Position numbers and translations under genes: made by a program
The notes under the pieces: generated by a model
What the model was told of the DNA's origin: nothing
The model's database searches: none
The model's input: only the letters and a program-made list of their open reading frames with translations
Part shown: piece by piece, positions 42,790-51,902 of the stretch
Layout of the letters: every line of letters begins with the position of its first letter
Position numbering within the stretch: position 1 is the stretch's first letter
Source of the DNA: Saprospiraceae bacterium
Lineage (GTDB): Bacteria > Bacteroidota > Bacteroidia > Chitinophagales > Saprospiraceae
Length of the DNA: 55,540 nt
Direction: 5' to 3'
Assembly (NCBI GenBank): GCA_030728245.1
Contig: JANQZX010000087.1
Coordinates: 20,789-76,328, forward strand

Positions 42790-44535
42790 ATGGCTTTAAT
42801 CGATTGGATTGTACTGGTAGGGACTATCGCTGGCATTATCATTTATGGTATCTGGAAAACACGACATGTCAATACGACGCAGAGTTATCTTCAGGGTGAT
42901 CACGATCTAAAATGGTGGTCAATTGGCCTATCCATTATGGCCACTCAGGCAAGTGCTATTACATTTTTATCGACTCCTGGCCAGGCCTATGAAGACGGTA
43001 TGGGTTTTGCCCAATTTTATTTTGGTCTGCCTTTAGCTATGGTCATTTTATCTGTTTTTGTCTTACCCATCTATTATAAGTTAAAAGTCTATACGGCTTA
43101 TGAATATCTGGAAGGACGATTTAATTTAGCAACAAGAACATTTACAGCTATCTTATTTTTGATTTCAAGAGGATTAGCGGCAGGCCTTACCATATTTGCG
43201 CCAGCTATTATTATTTCTACGATACTTGGATGGCAATTAAACCTGACCATTTTAATTTTAGGAGCTGGTGTTACCTTATATACCGTTTCTGGGGGTACAA
43301 AAGCAGTCAGCGTAACCCAATTTCACCAGATGGTCATAATTTTGGCTGGTATGTTTGTTGCAGCCATAGTACTTGTTTACAAACTCCCCGAGAATGTAGG
43401 TTTTACCGATGCCGTGCGCTTTGCAGGTTCCATGAACAAATTGCAAGTAGTTGATTTTTCATGGGACCTTTCCAACAGATATACTTTCTGGTCGGGGATG
43501 ATTGGAGGTGTTTTCTTGTTTTTAAGTTATTTTGGTACGGACCAATCGCAGGTTCAACGGTATTTATCGGGAAAAACGCTGACGGAAAGTAGATTGGGGC
43601 TGATGTTCAACGGATTACTAAAAGTCCCCATGCAGTTTTTGATATTATTTGTAGGTATTTTAGTTTTTGTCTTTTTTCAATTCAATAAAAGTCCTTTACA
43701 TTTTAATGAAGGAAATACTAATGCCATAAAGAAAAATGACAGCTATGCTCTTCAGTATGAGGCGTTAAATAAAGAACACGAAACCTTATTTGAAAGAAAA
43801 AAAGAGGTGATTCACCAATATATCAGCCAGTTAAAAACGGGAGACGAAAAAATGATTGCCGCGGGAAAAGCGCAGGTAAATCAGGTGATGAAGGAGGAAA
43901 AAGAGTTAAGAGTAGAAGCTGGAACTCTCATTAAAAAAGCATTGCCAGCAGCATCCATAAAGGATACAGATTATGTTTTTATCACATTTATACGTGATTT
44001 TCTTCCCGTAGGTATTGTTGGACTACTTTTAGCGGTTATTTTTTCTGCATCCATGTCTTCCACCTCCTCTGAATTAAATTCTTTGGCAACCACCACCGTC
44101 ATTGATATTTATAAAAGGTCATTTATAAAAGACCAAACGGATCAACATTACCTGTTTGTATCCAAGGCATTTACCTTATTGTGGGGTGCGATAGCCGTTG
44201 TATTTGCCCTTTCAGCCCGGTTATTTGAAAATCTGATTCAGGCCGTGAACATAGTTGGTTCCCTTTTTTATGGCACCATTCTGGGCATATTTTTAGTAGG
44301 CTTTTTCATGAAAGCGGTAAAGGGTCAGGCTGTTTTTATAGCAGCTATTGCCACAGAATTAATCATCCTACTCTTATTTTATCTGAATGAAACGGGTACA
44401 CCTATTTCCTTTGGAGGGAAAGAAATGGTGGTAAATATTGGCTATCTCTGGTTGAATCTCATCGGATGTAGTTTAGTCATGATTGTTTCATTTATTTTAA
44501 ATAAAATATTGGTTCCTGCCTCAAAAAAATTGTAA
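42790..44535 (+). CDS. Sodium:solute symporter (SSS) family transporter
   Basis: 581 residues, inner membrane, Na+-driven uptake. The SSS patterns are visible: WWSIGLSIMATQASAITFLSTPGQAYEDGMGF, FYFGLPLAMVIL, GVTLYTVSGGTKAVSVTQFHQM and FSASMSSTSSELNSLATTTVIDIYK (the conserved Na+-site TM8). Between about residues 298 and 395 a hydrophilic, helical stretch (HETLFERKKEVIHQYISQLKTGDEKMI) interrupts the transmembrane core; in Bacteroidota this insert is common. The substrate is not readable from sequence; the flanking deacetylase and sugar-acid dehydratase point to sugar or sugar acid. The 51-aa protein precedes it. Confidence 0.93.
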   Translation: MALIDWIVLVGTIAGIIIYGIWKTRHVNTTQSYLQGDHDLKWWSIGLSIMATQASAITFLSTPGQAYEDGMGFAQFYFGLPLAMVILSVFVLPIYYKLKVYTAYEYLEGRFNLATRTFTAILFLISRGLAAGLTIFAPAIIISTILGWQLNLTILILGAGVTLYTVSGGTKAVSVTQFHQMVIILAGMFVAAIVLVYKLPENVGFTDAVRFAGSMNKLQVVDFSWDLSNRYTFWSGMIGGVFLFLSYFGTDQSQVQRYLSGKTLTESRLGLMFNGLLKVPMQFLILFVGILVFVFFQFNKSPLHFNEGNTNAIKKNDSYALQYEALNKEHETLFERKKEVIHQYISQLKTGDEKMIAAGKAQVNQVMKEEKELRVEAGTLIKKALPAASIKDTDYVFITFIRDFLPVGIVGLLLAVIFSASMSSTSSELNSLATTTVIDIYKRSFIKDQTDQHYLFVSKAFTLLWGAIAVVFALSARLFENLIQAVNIVGSLFYGTILGIFLVGFFMKAVKGQAVFIAAIATELIILLLFYLNETGTPISFGGKEMVVNIGYLWLNLIGCSLVMIVSFILNKILVPASKKL

Positions 44536-44575
44536 TTAAGACGGAAAAAGGTTATTTTGAGTAAAAATAATATCC

Positions 44576-46291
44576 GTGGAAGTAAATAATTTGAGAAGTA
44601 GAAACTGGTTCGCCAGGGAAGGTAAGGATGGTATCATCTATAGGGCATGGATGAAAAACCAGGGGATACCCGCACATCATTTTGAAGGTAAGCCAGTCAT
44701 TGGTATTTGTAATACTTGGAGCGAATTGACGCCTTGCAATGCGCATTTCAGAGAATTGGCACAAAAAGTTAAAAATGGCATTTACGAGGCCGGAGGTTTT
44801 CCCGTCGAGTTTCCCGTTATGTCAACAGGGGAAACTTTAATTAAACCTACCGCCATGCTTTATCGAAATCTGGTAAGCATGGACGTAGAGGAAAGTATTC
44901 GCGCAAATCCCTTAGATGGAGTAGTTCTACTTTGTGGTTGCGATAAAACGACACCATCTTTGGTTATGGGCGCTTGTAGCGTCGATATTCCAACCATAGT
45001 GGTCAGTGGAGGTCCTATGCTAACAGGAAAATATAAAGGGACAAATATTAGTACTTCCGATTTATGGCGTTTCAGTGAAGCCCAGAGGATGGGGGAGATC
45101 ACTCAAAAGGATATGCAGGAGGTGGAAGCGGGTATGTGCCGAAGTGCAGGTCACTGTGGCGTCATGGGCACAGCCTCAACGATGGCTTGTATGGTGGAGG
45201 CTCTGGGTCTTACCCTGCCTGGAAATGCTGCCATTCCGGCCGTGGACTCCAATAGAAGAGTTTTGGCACATCATTCTGGTATGCGCATTGTCGAAATGGT
45301 AAAGGAGAATCTGACCCTTAAAAAAATATTGACCAGAGAGGCTTTTGAAAATGCGATTATTGTGAATACTGCCATTGGTGGATCCACAAATTTTGTTCTG
45401 CATTTATTAGCTATCGCGGGCCGTATTGGCGTCGATTTGACCTTAGATGATATGAATAATTTAGCAAAGGATATTCCGTTATTGCTGAATTTACAACCTT
45501 CCGGAGAATATTTCATGGAAGATTTTTACTACGCCGGTGGACTTCCAGCTGTCTTGAAAGAATTGGACAAACATCTTCGTGGACAGGTAATTACCGTTAA
45601 TGGTCATACGATGAAGGAAAATTTCAGCTCTGCAAAATCGTATAATGATCGTGTTATCAGCCCTTTAGATCAACCCGTAAATACGGTTTCCGGCGTGGCC
45701 GTACTCAAAGGTAACCTATGTCCTGATGGCGCTGTGTTAAAACTCTCTGCGGCAAGTCCTGAATTGATGAAACATAAAGGTCAGGCGATAGTATTCGAAG
45801 ATATTGACGATTATAAAAACAGGATTAATGACCCTGAGTTGCCAGCAACCGCTGACAGTGTGCTTGTACTTAAACAGGTAGGTCCAGTGGGTTATCCGGG
45901 CATGCCAGAGGTGGGAAATTTAGGTCTTCCTCCCAAATTATTGCTTGAAGGGGTAAGGGATATGGTTCGTATCTCTGACGGAAGGATGAGTGGAACAGGT
46001 TTTGGTACCTGCATTTTACACGTTTCGCCTGAATCAGCAGTTGGTGGCCCTTTAGCTATCGTACAAGACGGCGATTGGATTGAACTGGACGTTTCCGCGC
46101 GAAGTCTTAATTTGTTGATCAGTCAGGAAGAGATTAATGAGCGTTTGGCCAAAGCGCCTCAGTTTAACGGCATCGTAGATCGTGGATATGTTCGTTTACA
46201 TCAAACGCACGTGGAGCAAGCCCACCTGGGAGCAGATCTTGATTTTCTAAAAGGAGGCTCAGGAAGTAAGGTAACGAGAGATTCACATTAA
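44576..46291 (+). CDS. IlvD/Edd family dehydratase, sugar-acid type
   Basis: 571 residues. The start is GTG 44576 (MEVNNLRSRNWF), 40 bases after the symporter stop. Fe-S or metal Cys motifs are ICNTWSELTPCN, LCGCDKTTP and CRSAGHCGVMGTAST. NTWSELTPCN and the C-terminal end DFLKGGSGSKVTRDSH are typical of the sugar-acid branch (pentonate/hexonate dehydratases such as arabinonate or xylonate). Dihydroxy-acid dehydratases of isoleucine synthesis differ at both ends. It would convert an aldonic acid to its 2-keto-3-deoxy form. Fourth gene of the PIG-L operon. Confidence 0.85.
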   Translation: MEVNNLRSRNWFAREGKDGIIYRAWMKNQGIPAHHFEGKPVIGICNTWSELTPCNAHFRELAQKVKNGIYEAGGFPVEFPVMSTGETLIKPTAMLYRNLVSMDVEESIRANPLDGVVLLCGCDKTTPSLVMGACSVDIPTIVVSGGPMLTGKYKGTNISTSDLWRFSEAQRMGEITQKDMQEVEAGMCRSAGHCGVMGTASTMACMVEALGLTLPGNAAIPAVDSNRRVLAHHSGMRIVEMVKENLTLKKILTREAFENAIIVNTAIGGSTNFVLHLLAIAGRIGVDLTLDDMNNLAKDIPLLLNLQPSGEYFMEDFYYAGGLPAVLKELDKHLRGQVITVNGHTMKENFSSAKSYNDRVISPLDQPVNTVSGVAVLKGNLCPDGAVLKLSAASPELMKHKGQAIVFEDIDDYKNRINDPELPATADSVLVLKQVGPVGYPGMPEVGNLGLPPKLLLEGVRDMVRISDGRMSGTGFGTCILHVSPESAVGGPLAIVQDGDWIELDVSARSLNLLISQEEINERLAKAPQFNGIVDRGYVRLHQTHVEQAHLGADLDFLKGGSGSKVTRDSH

Positions 46292-46346
46292 TTAATTTTT
46301 TTATCTCTTTGAATAGATAGTTGGCTCACTGTTGATTGAATTTATG

Positions 46347-46406
46347 TCATTTCAATGTATTGAAATGATATGGTTGAAAATGTATTGGAAGATGGCTCTA
46401 TTTTTG
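46347..46406 (+). promoter_or_regulatory. Dyad and promoter before the sulfatase gene
   Basis: A 22-base dyad at 46347-46368 has 10-base perfect arms (TCATTTCAAT and its complement) and GT in the centre. TATTTTTG at 46399-46406 fits the -7 element, with TTG at 46374-46376 at a 22-base gap. The dyad would be just upstream of the promoter, a place for an activator. The left half recurs near the window's end at 55419-55433. Confidence 0.55.
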
Positions 46407-46491
46407 AAATATTGTCGGGTATCTTATTTGTCAAGATTGTGGTAGTTCCTTTTTACTGCCTTTTTCATAGAAACTTATAGAGAACTTTAGT

Positions 46492-48105
46492 ATGAATATT
46501 CACAAAACAGCTCTTTTCTCCGGTAGATTTTTTTGCGCCTTGTATTTGATTTTCTTATTTGAATCCACGCTTTCAGGGCAGTATAAACCCAATATTATTT
46601 GGATTTCTGCAGAAGATATGAGCCCCAGATTACCGGCTTATGGCGATTCAACTATCAAAACACCACATATTTCCCGATTGGCAAAGGAAGGTATCATTTA
46701 TGATCATGTTTATACTACCGCAGGGGTGTGTGCGCCAAGTCGAAATGCTATCATTACGGGGTCCTACCAAACTTATAATGGTGGACATAATATGCGAACC
46801 TTAAATAATACTTACCCGGAACAAACGGGTCTTCCCAAATCGTATAGTGCGGTCATGCCTGCTGAAATACGTTGTTTTCCGGAATATTTAAGGCAGCAAG
46901 GCTATTATACAACGAATAATAATAAAACAGACTATCAGTTTGAAGCGCCGCCAACCGCGTGGGACGAGGTTTCTAACAAAGCAACCTGGCGAAACAGACC
47001 CAAAGGAAAGCCATTTTTTAGTGTTTTTAATTTTAATACTACGCACGAATCGCAGATTTGGGCGAATGCAGATAAACCTTTGCGGGTTGATCCCTTAAAA
47101 GTGTTGTTACCTCCATTTTATCCTGATAATCTTGTCGCCCGAACAGAAGTAGCCAGGCATTATTCTAATATTTCTACCCTGGACGATGAAATAGGTGTGT
47201 TATTAAAAAAGTTGGAAGAGGATGGGCTGCTTGATAATACCATTATTTTTTTCTGGACAGATCATGGGGATGGTTTACCCTTCTATAAAAGAGAAATTTA
47301 TAGGAGAGGGCTACATGTCCCGCTTATCATCAGATTTCCCAACGGAAAAGGAGGCGGTGTCAGAGATTCTCGTTGGATAAGTTCGATTGATTTTGCCCCG
47401 ACCGTTCTCTCATTGGCGGGTATCAAAACGCCAATGGGTTTGGCAGGCATACCATTTTTAGGTAAATATGCTAAAACAAAGGGCAGAGAAATGGTTTTTG
47501 CCGCCAGAGATCGTCTTGATTCTCATTATGATAGGGTGAGAACGGTGCTTGCCCCAAAATATCAATATGTTAGAAATTATTTGCCTGAATTACCCCGATA
47601 CATGGATTTGGAATACAGGAAACAACAACCATTAATGCGGAATATCCTAAAAATGAGGGACGAAGGTACCTTGACAGGTTTTCAAAATCTATGGTTTGAA
47701 AAAACTAAACCTAAAGAAGAATTATACGATTGGGAAAAGGATCCTTTTGAATTAGTTAATTTGGCTGATGACCCAAAATATGCAAGCATTCTAAAGAAAA
47801 TGCGTCAGCAGATGGATGAATGGCAACAAAAATTCCCTGATAAGGGTGGGGTACCTGAAAAGGAGCTGATAAAAGAATGGTGGAATGGCGATAATAAGCC
47901 TCCCATCACCGCATTACCCAAGGTGACGAAAAAAAATGGAAAACTACAAATTATTTGCCCAACAGCTGCTGCCTCTATAGGTTGGAGAAATAAAGGGGAA
48001 AAAAGTTGGAATGTTTATATCGAACCTATAAATACGCCAACTCAAACCATAGAATATGTAGCCATGAGAATTGGATATGTATCGAGTGAAATAGGAACTT
48101 ATTAA
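46492..48105 (+). CDS. Secreted sulfatase, heparan N-sulfatase-like
   Basis: 537 residues. The signal peptide ends about LSGQ (residue 30). The sulfatase motif VCAPSR has the Cys80 that becomes formylglycine. The E41-D42 pair in ISAEDMSP fits metal ligands. TDHGDGLPFYKREIYRRGLHVPLIIRFP is typical of the subgroup with heparan N-sulfatase. The C-terminal 80 residues form a small beta domain (chitobiase-like end). An anaerobic or Cys-type sulfatase-activating enzyme is needed and is not in the window. Substrate unknown; GAG-type sugars are possible. Confidence 0.9.
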   Translation: MNIHKTALFSGRFFCALYLIFLFESTLSGQYKPNIIWISAEDMSPRLPAYGDSTIKTPHISRLAKEGIIYDHVYTTAGVCAPSRNAIITGSYQTYNGGHNMRTLNNTYPEQTGLPKSYSAVMPAEIRCFPEYLRQQGYYTTNNNKTDYQFEAPPTAWDEVSNKATWRNRPKGKPFFSVFNFNTTHESQIWANADKPLRVDPLKVLLPPFYPDNLVARTEVARHYSNISTLDDEIGVLLKKLEEDGLLDNTIIFFWTDHGDGLPFYKREIYRRGLHVPLIIRFPNGKGGGVRDSRWISSIDFAPTVLSLAGIKTPMGLAGIPFLGKYAKTKGREMVFAARDRLDSHYDRVRTVLAPKYQYVRNYLPELPRYMDLEYRKQQPLMRNILKMRDEGTLTGFQNLWFEKTKPKEELYDWEKDPFELVNLADDPKYASILKKMRQQMDEWQQKFPDKGGVPEKELIKEWWNGDNKPPITALPKVTKKNGKLQIICPTAAASIGWRNKGEKSWNVYIEPINTPTQTIEYVAMRIGYVSSEIGTY

Positions 48106-48122
48106 CAGAATAGCAAATAAAG

Positions 48123-48160
48123 AAAGAGGCTACCCTGACCTGCAGGATAGCCTCTTTATT
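48123..48160. terminator. Bidirectional terminator
   Basis: AAAGAGGCTACCCT at 48123-48136 pairs with AGGATAGCCTCTTT at 48144-48157 with one mismatch; the loop is GACCTGC. T-runs of about six on both strands suit both the sulfatase and the convergent TonB receptor gene. Confidence 0.85.
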
Positions 48161-48168
48161 ATTTATGG

Positions 48169-50589
48169 TCATATTAAAACAGAAAACCCAATAATGGCAT
48201 TAAAGCCGGGTGCTACTATGCCAGAACTATAGGTTCTATACCTTTGATTCGTTAAGTTTTCAAGGCCAATATTTAAGGTGCTAGATTTAAAAACGGTAAA
48301 CATTCCTTTCATGTTTAAGGTGTACCAACTGGGTGAATAGGGTTTTCCATTTTCATCTCTGGCATAAATGGCTGGTTTTTGGCGTTCCTCTTCATTTAAA
48401 TTTTCATAAGGGACGGATGAACTATAAACAGCGTTTAGCTGAAGATTCATTTTTTCTTTTTTATAACCTAAAGTACTCAATCCAAAAGCTGGTGCTGCAT
48501 GTCGGGAATTAGTTGTTGCGACATTGTTCAGTTCTTCTTTACCTATCTGGACATTATATCTGCTGGAGAGATAAAAACCCAATGGTAAATCGAGTTCAAA
48601 CCCGGCATGAAAGCCATAAATTTCTGCAAAAGCGGCATTCTGTATGCTGTAAGCTTTACTCATTTTGCCATTATAAAGGATGCTATCTTTTCCATCCACT
48701 TTAGTTGCCCTGCGAACCATCGCATTTTGGAGATAAGTATAATATCCAGTAAGATCTATTTTTAGCGAATTTCCAATTAGTCTTGAAAGGTTAATTTCAC
48801 CATTATAGGCTATTTCAGCCGTTAAATCAATATTGGGAACAACCACTTCACTCGATACAAAATCAAATAATTTACCCATATCATCTACATTGGGTGCCCG
48901 AAAACCTGTTGCTGCATTGAGGCTTATTTTGGTTTTTTCATCAGGTGAAATGACAAGTCCTGCATTTCCACTAATGGCTCCGTTCTGGATATTCGTTGTT
49001 TTAAATGCAAAAGGGAAAAAGGCAAGATTCTGCGAAAAATCAGCCTCCATGTTGAATAAATTATACCGAATACCCAGTTGTGCGGTATATTTTTTTGAAA
49101 TAGGATATTGGTAGTTTGCAAAAATGGCGTAGCTATTCCACCGTGCCTGAGGATACCGGTCGGCGACTAAAATAGGTGCTTCTGTTTGTATGTTTTTAGC
49201 CGTTGCCTGAGAACTGACTTTGTTCCCAACAGATTCCAAACCATAATAAAGAATGCCTTTTTTAAACGTTTTTTTCAAATCGATATTGATAGAAAGGGCA
49301 TTTACCTTTTCAACTTGCGTCCTTAATCTATATCTGTTGCTACCCGAAAAATTTCTGTCTATTCTGCTTTCTTCAAAATATTGATGGGCCATTCGAAATG
49401 TTACAGCGTCATACAAGAGATTATCCCCAAAATGCTGAACTGAAAAATGATTCATTTGCCAAATCTGTGGCCCATAATTCCAAACAGCTGAAACAGGCAT
49501 TCCGGCAGTATTCACCTCTATCAGCCTGTCATAACGTGGATAGGAAGTGGTAGCAGAACGATGAAATCCATATTGAATTTCCCATCTTTCTGAAGGCTTA
49601 TACAAAAATTTTTGCATTACATTTTGTTGATCATAGCCTGAAGGTACTTGTATGCGTGGATTAGCATTTTGAATAATTTTATCTATATTTTCGACCTGAT
49701 CTACATAGAATGGCCTCAGATAACTATCTGGACCATATTTACCCATTTTTAAATCTCCAAATTGGTTAAAACTAAAACTGGAAACGGAAGCAAGTTGCTT
49801 ATTCCCAATATGAAGTGTTCCATGTTTGGTTTCTTCTTTATTTGCGGAGGAATATCTCGAACTTATATTGGCATGGATATCCCATTTTTTGTCAACAGAT
49901 AATCGCGGTTTAATGGTCTGAAAATTCATTACACCTCCAATCGCATCACTGCCATAAATTACTGATCCGGGTCCAAATATTACCTCCGTATTCTCAATAG
50001 TAAATGGATCCAGTGAAATAACATTTTGAAGATTACCTGCTCTGAAAATGGATGTATTCATTCTGACTCCATCTATAACATAAAGCAATCTGTTTGTTGA
50101 AAATCCTCTAATCATTGGGCTTCCACCTCCTTGCTGACTCTTTTGAATAGAAACTTCTCCAGATATTCCCAATAAATCAGCCGCCGTTTGAGGTTGTAAT
50201 AATTGAACGTCACTTGTAGAAATGGTACGTATTTTTGACGGAATACCTTTTGACGATTCCTGCCATCTGGAGGCTGAAATCACCATTTCATCCAAAGTTA
50301 TACCTGCTTCTTCCAGGTAAATGATAAATCCTTTTTCCTTTATAGATGAATAACTTTCAATAATGGGCTTAAATCCAAGGTAACGGATATCAATTTTTTC
50401 AGTTGATTTAAATGGAGAGAGATCTACCTGTCCATTTTTGTTGGTTATTCCTTGAATATTTGGATTTTCACTGTGTAGAAGAACTGATTCCAACGGTACT
50501 TTTCCCTCTTTACTTAATATGGTGGCTGTCTGACCATGTCCGATATGGATGAGGCCAAAAACCAAAAACCATGATAAGACTATCCTCAT
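48169..50589 (-). CDS. TonB-dependent receptor, heme/hemoglobin-type
   Basis: 806 residues. Signal peptide about 1-19 (MRIVLSWFLVFGLIHIGHGQ). A carboxypeptidase-regulatory-like N-terminal domain (about 20-95) precedes the plug: SKIRTISTSDVQLLQPQTAADLLG, IQKSQQGGGSPMIRGFSTNRLLYVIDGVRMNT and VIFGPGSVIYGSDAIGGVMNF. The plug resembles the hemoglobin/transferrin/lactoferrin receptor group. A 22-strand-type barrel follows, ending in an aromatic-like GFNAIIGFSVLI. It has no STN domain, so no FecR signalling. It is transcribed last in an operon with a 177-aa and a SdpI-like gene. The ligand is not confirmed. Confidence 0.9.
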   Translation of the reverse strand: MRIVLSWFLVFGLIHIGHGQTATILSKEGKVPLESVLLHSENPNIQGITNKNGQVDLSPFKSTEKIDIRYLGFKPIIESYSSIKEKGFIIYLEEAGITLDEMVISASRWQESSKGIPSKIRTISTSDVQLLQPQTAADLLGISGEVSIQKSQQGGGSPMIRGFSTNRLLYVIDGVRMNTSIFRAGNLQNVISLDPFTIENTEVIFGPGSVIYGSDAIGGVMNFQTIKPRLSVDKKWDIHANISSRYSSANKEETKHGTLHIGNKQLASVSSFSFNQFGDLKMGKYGPDSYLRPFYVDQVENIDKIIQNANPRIQVPSGYDQQNVMQKFLYKPSERWEIQYGFHRSATTSYPRYDRLIEVNTAGMPVSAVWNYGPQIWQMNHFSVQHFGDNLLYDAVTFRMAHQYFEESRIDRNFSGSNRYRLRTQVEKVNALSINIDLKKTFKKGILYYGLESVGNKVSSQATAKNIQTEAPILVADRYPQARWNSYAIFANYQYPISKKYTAQLGIRYNLFNMEADFSQNLAFFPFAFKTTNIQNGAISGNAGLVISPDEKTKISLNAATGFRAPNVDDMGKLFDFVSSEVVVPNIDLTAEIAYNGEINLSRLIGNSLKIDLTGYYTYLQNAMVRRATKVDGKDSILYNGKMSKAYSIQNAAFAEIYGFHAGFELDLPLGFYLSSRYNVQIGKEELNNVATTNSRHAAPAFGLSTLGYKKEKMNLQLNAVYSSSVPYENLNEEERQKPAIYARDENGKPYSPSWYTLNMKGMFTVFKSSTLNIGLENLTNQRYRTYSSGIVAPGFNAIIGFSVLI

Positions 50590-50634
50590 GGAAATGATTT
50601 AAACGTTACTAAAATGATAAATGGTACAAGTGGT

Positions 50635-51168
50635 TTAATTACGTAATCGTGGAGGCGGACTAAGAGATTGTACTAATAAGATGTCCGTAAATGTGCTGCT
50701 TGTAATAGGTTTATTATGCCCATTTTCCGGGGTTTCTCCCCCGTTAAACGGATTAAATATAAAATAAATTGATTTATAATAGTCTGAAAATGTGAAGGAA
50801 ATATGTTTTTCGGAGTTTGAAGTATCTATCCTGGCATGTAGCAGTTTTTGCTTATTTTTCTTAGTCGCCGTTTCAGCTTTATCCCACCAACAAAGGTATT
50901 GTAATGAATCCCCAACATCGGTGACTTCTACCACATCATACATTTGACCCTTGAATTCAAATTCTTTATCATGTTCCCACTTTAGTAATTTAGGAATTTC
51001 TTTTTTAAAAAAAGTTAACTTAACTAATTCATTTGAAGGTATTCCCTCCTCTAGTTTAAGTTGTACGGCTTCTTGAATAGTCTTTTGTTGAAGAGATAAA
51101 TACAAATAGGTGCCATAAAATGGGGCAATGAAAAGAATCATGAAAAAAAAGGGAACTATTTTTTTCAC
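50635..51168 (-). CDS. Hypothetical membrane-anchored protein of TonB receptor operons
   Basis: 177 residues. The N-terminal span (IVPFFFMILFIAPFYGTYLYLSL) anchors a soluble domain with KLLKWEHDKEFEFKGQMYDVVEVTDVGDSLQYLCWWDKAETA. A polar, Pro-rich tail ends SPPPRLRN. I recall proteins of this look beside TonB receptors of the heme/metal type in Bacteroidota. There they are uncharacterised. The receptor gene starts 45 bases downstream. Confidence 0.7.
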   Translation of the reverse strand: MKKIVPFFFMILFIAPFYGTYLYLSLQQKTIQEAVQLKLEEGIPSNELVKLTFFKKEIPKLLKWEHDKEFEFKGQMYDVVEVTDVGDSLQYLCWWDKAETATKKNKQKLLHARIDTSNSEKHISFTFSDYYKSIYFIFNPFNGGETPENGHNKPITSSTFTDILLVQSLSPPPRLRN

Positions 51169-51170
51169 CT

Positions 51171-51818
51171 TTATTTACCTCGTTTATAATCGATGTAGGA
51201 ATAAATAATAGGAATAAAAACGATGACCAGAAGGGTTACAATGAAAATAGGAAAAAATACTTTCTCATCACTTATGAGAACAGAACCTAACAGCAGGGCT
51301 AAACCTCCAATAATCCAAACTTTTGATCCTAATTTATGGGTATTATACCAAACGCGTTCATCCTCTAAGGTCCATGGTGTTCGGATGCCTATATAATAAT
51401 TGGGTTTCATATCCTTAAAATAATTACCTAAGACGGCAAATAAACCACCGATAAATCCAAAAAGTATGGGAGTATTTGAAATTTTACCTGCCAGACTGGT
51501 GTATAAAATATAAGTGGTAAGGATGGAGAAGAAAACTGCCATCATAAACCTAATGCCATAATATTTATTATCCTCCAACGAAAGGTTGTGTTTAGGATCC
51601 ATTTTAGGTAATACCAGCCATAAAAAATACATACCTATACCCAAACTGCCGGGTAAAAAAATAAGAAATTGTTTGGATGACCAACCATCGGCCTCACCAG
51701 CCAGATTAAAATGGGTGGGTACAATATCGGGTAAATCGTTCCAGATGGTAATCAAATAAATGTAGGGGATGACATTAAACAACCACAATATCAGTTCGCG
51801 ATATACTTTTTTTGACAT
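51171..51818 (-). CDS. SdpI/DUF1648 family membrane protein
   Basis: I start at ATG 51818 (MSKKVYRELILWLFNVIPYIYL), 11 codons inside the longest frame. Six or so hydrophobic spans. DLPDIVPTHFNLAGEADGWSSK is the DUF1648 motif, and YYIGIRTPWTLEDERVWYNTHKLGSKVW is the SdpI signature. SdpI is the immunity protein against the SdpC toxin in Bacillus; Bacteroidota homologs lack a known toxin and none is nearby. First gene of the operon leading to the heme-type receptor, and divergent from the GH65 gene. Confidence 0.85.
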   Translation of the reverse strand: MSKKVYRELILWLFNVIPYIYLITIWNDLPDIVPTHFNLAGEADGWSSKQFLIFLPGSLGIGMYFLWLVLPKMDPKHNLSLEDNKYYGIRFMMAVFFSILTTYILYTSLAGKISNTPILFGFIGGLFAVLGNYFKDMKPNYYIGIRTPWTLEDERVWYNTHKLGSKVWIIGGLALLLGSVLISDEKVFFPIFIVTLLVIVFIPIIYSYIDYKRGK

Positions 51819-51848
51819 AACTATGTTGTTTTGATTATTTCCAATAGT

Positions 51849-51888
51849 CAAATATAATGGTTTAAAGGGTTTACAATGTTTATATTTG
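51849..51888. promoter_or_regulatory. Divergent promoters of the SdpI operon and GH65 gene
   Basis: TATATTTG occurs on the plus strand at 51881-51888 and on the minus strand at 51856-51849, both fitting TAnnTTTG and facing away from each other. The minus one has TTG at a 17-base gap. The two genes share this 84-base region and may be controlled together. Confidence 0.45.
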
Positions 51889-51902
51889 TAAAAAAAGTTG
51901 AT

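Noticed and set aside
44576-46291. IlvD dihydroxy-acid dehydratase of isoleucine/valine synthesis
   Set aside because: The NTWSELTPCN motif and the VTRDSH end belong to the sugar-acid branch, and the neighbours are sugar genes.
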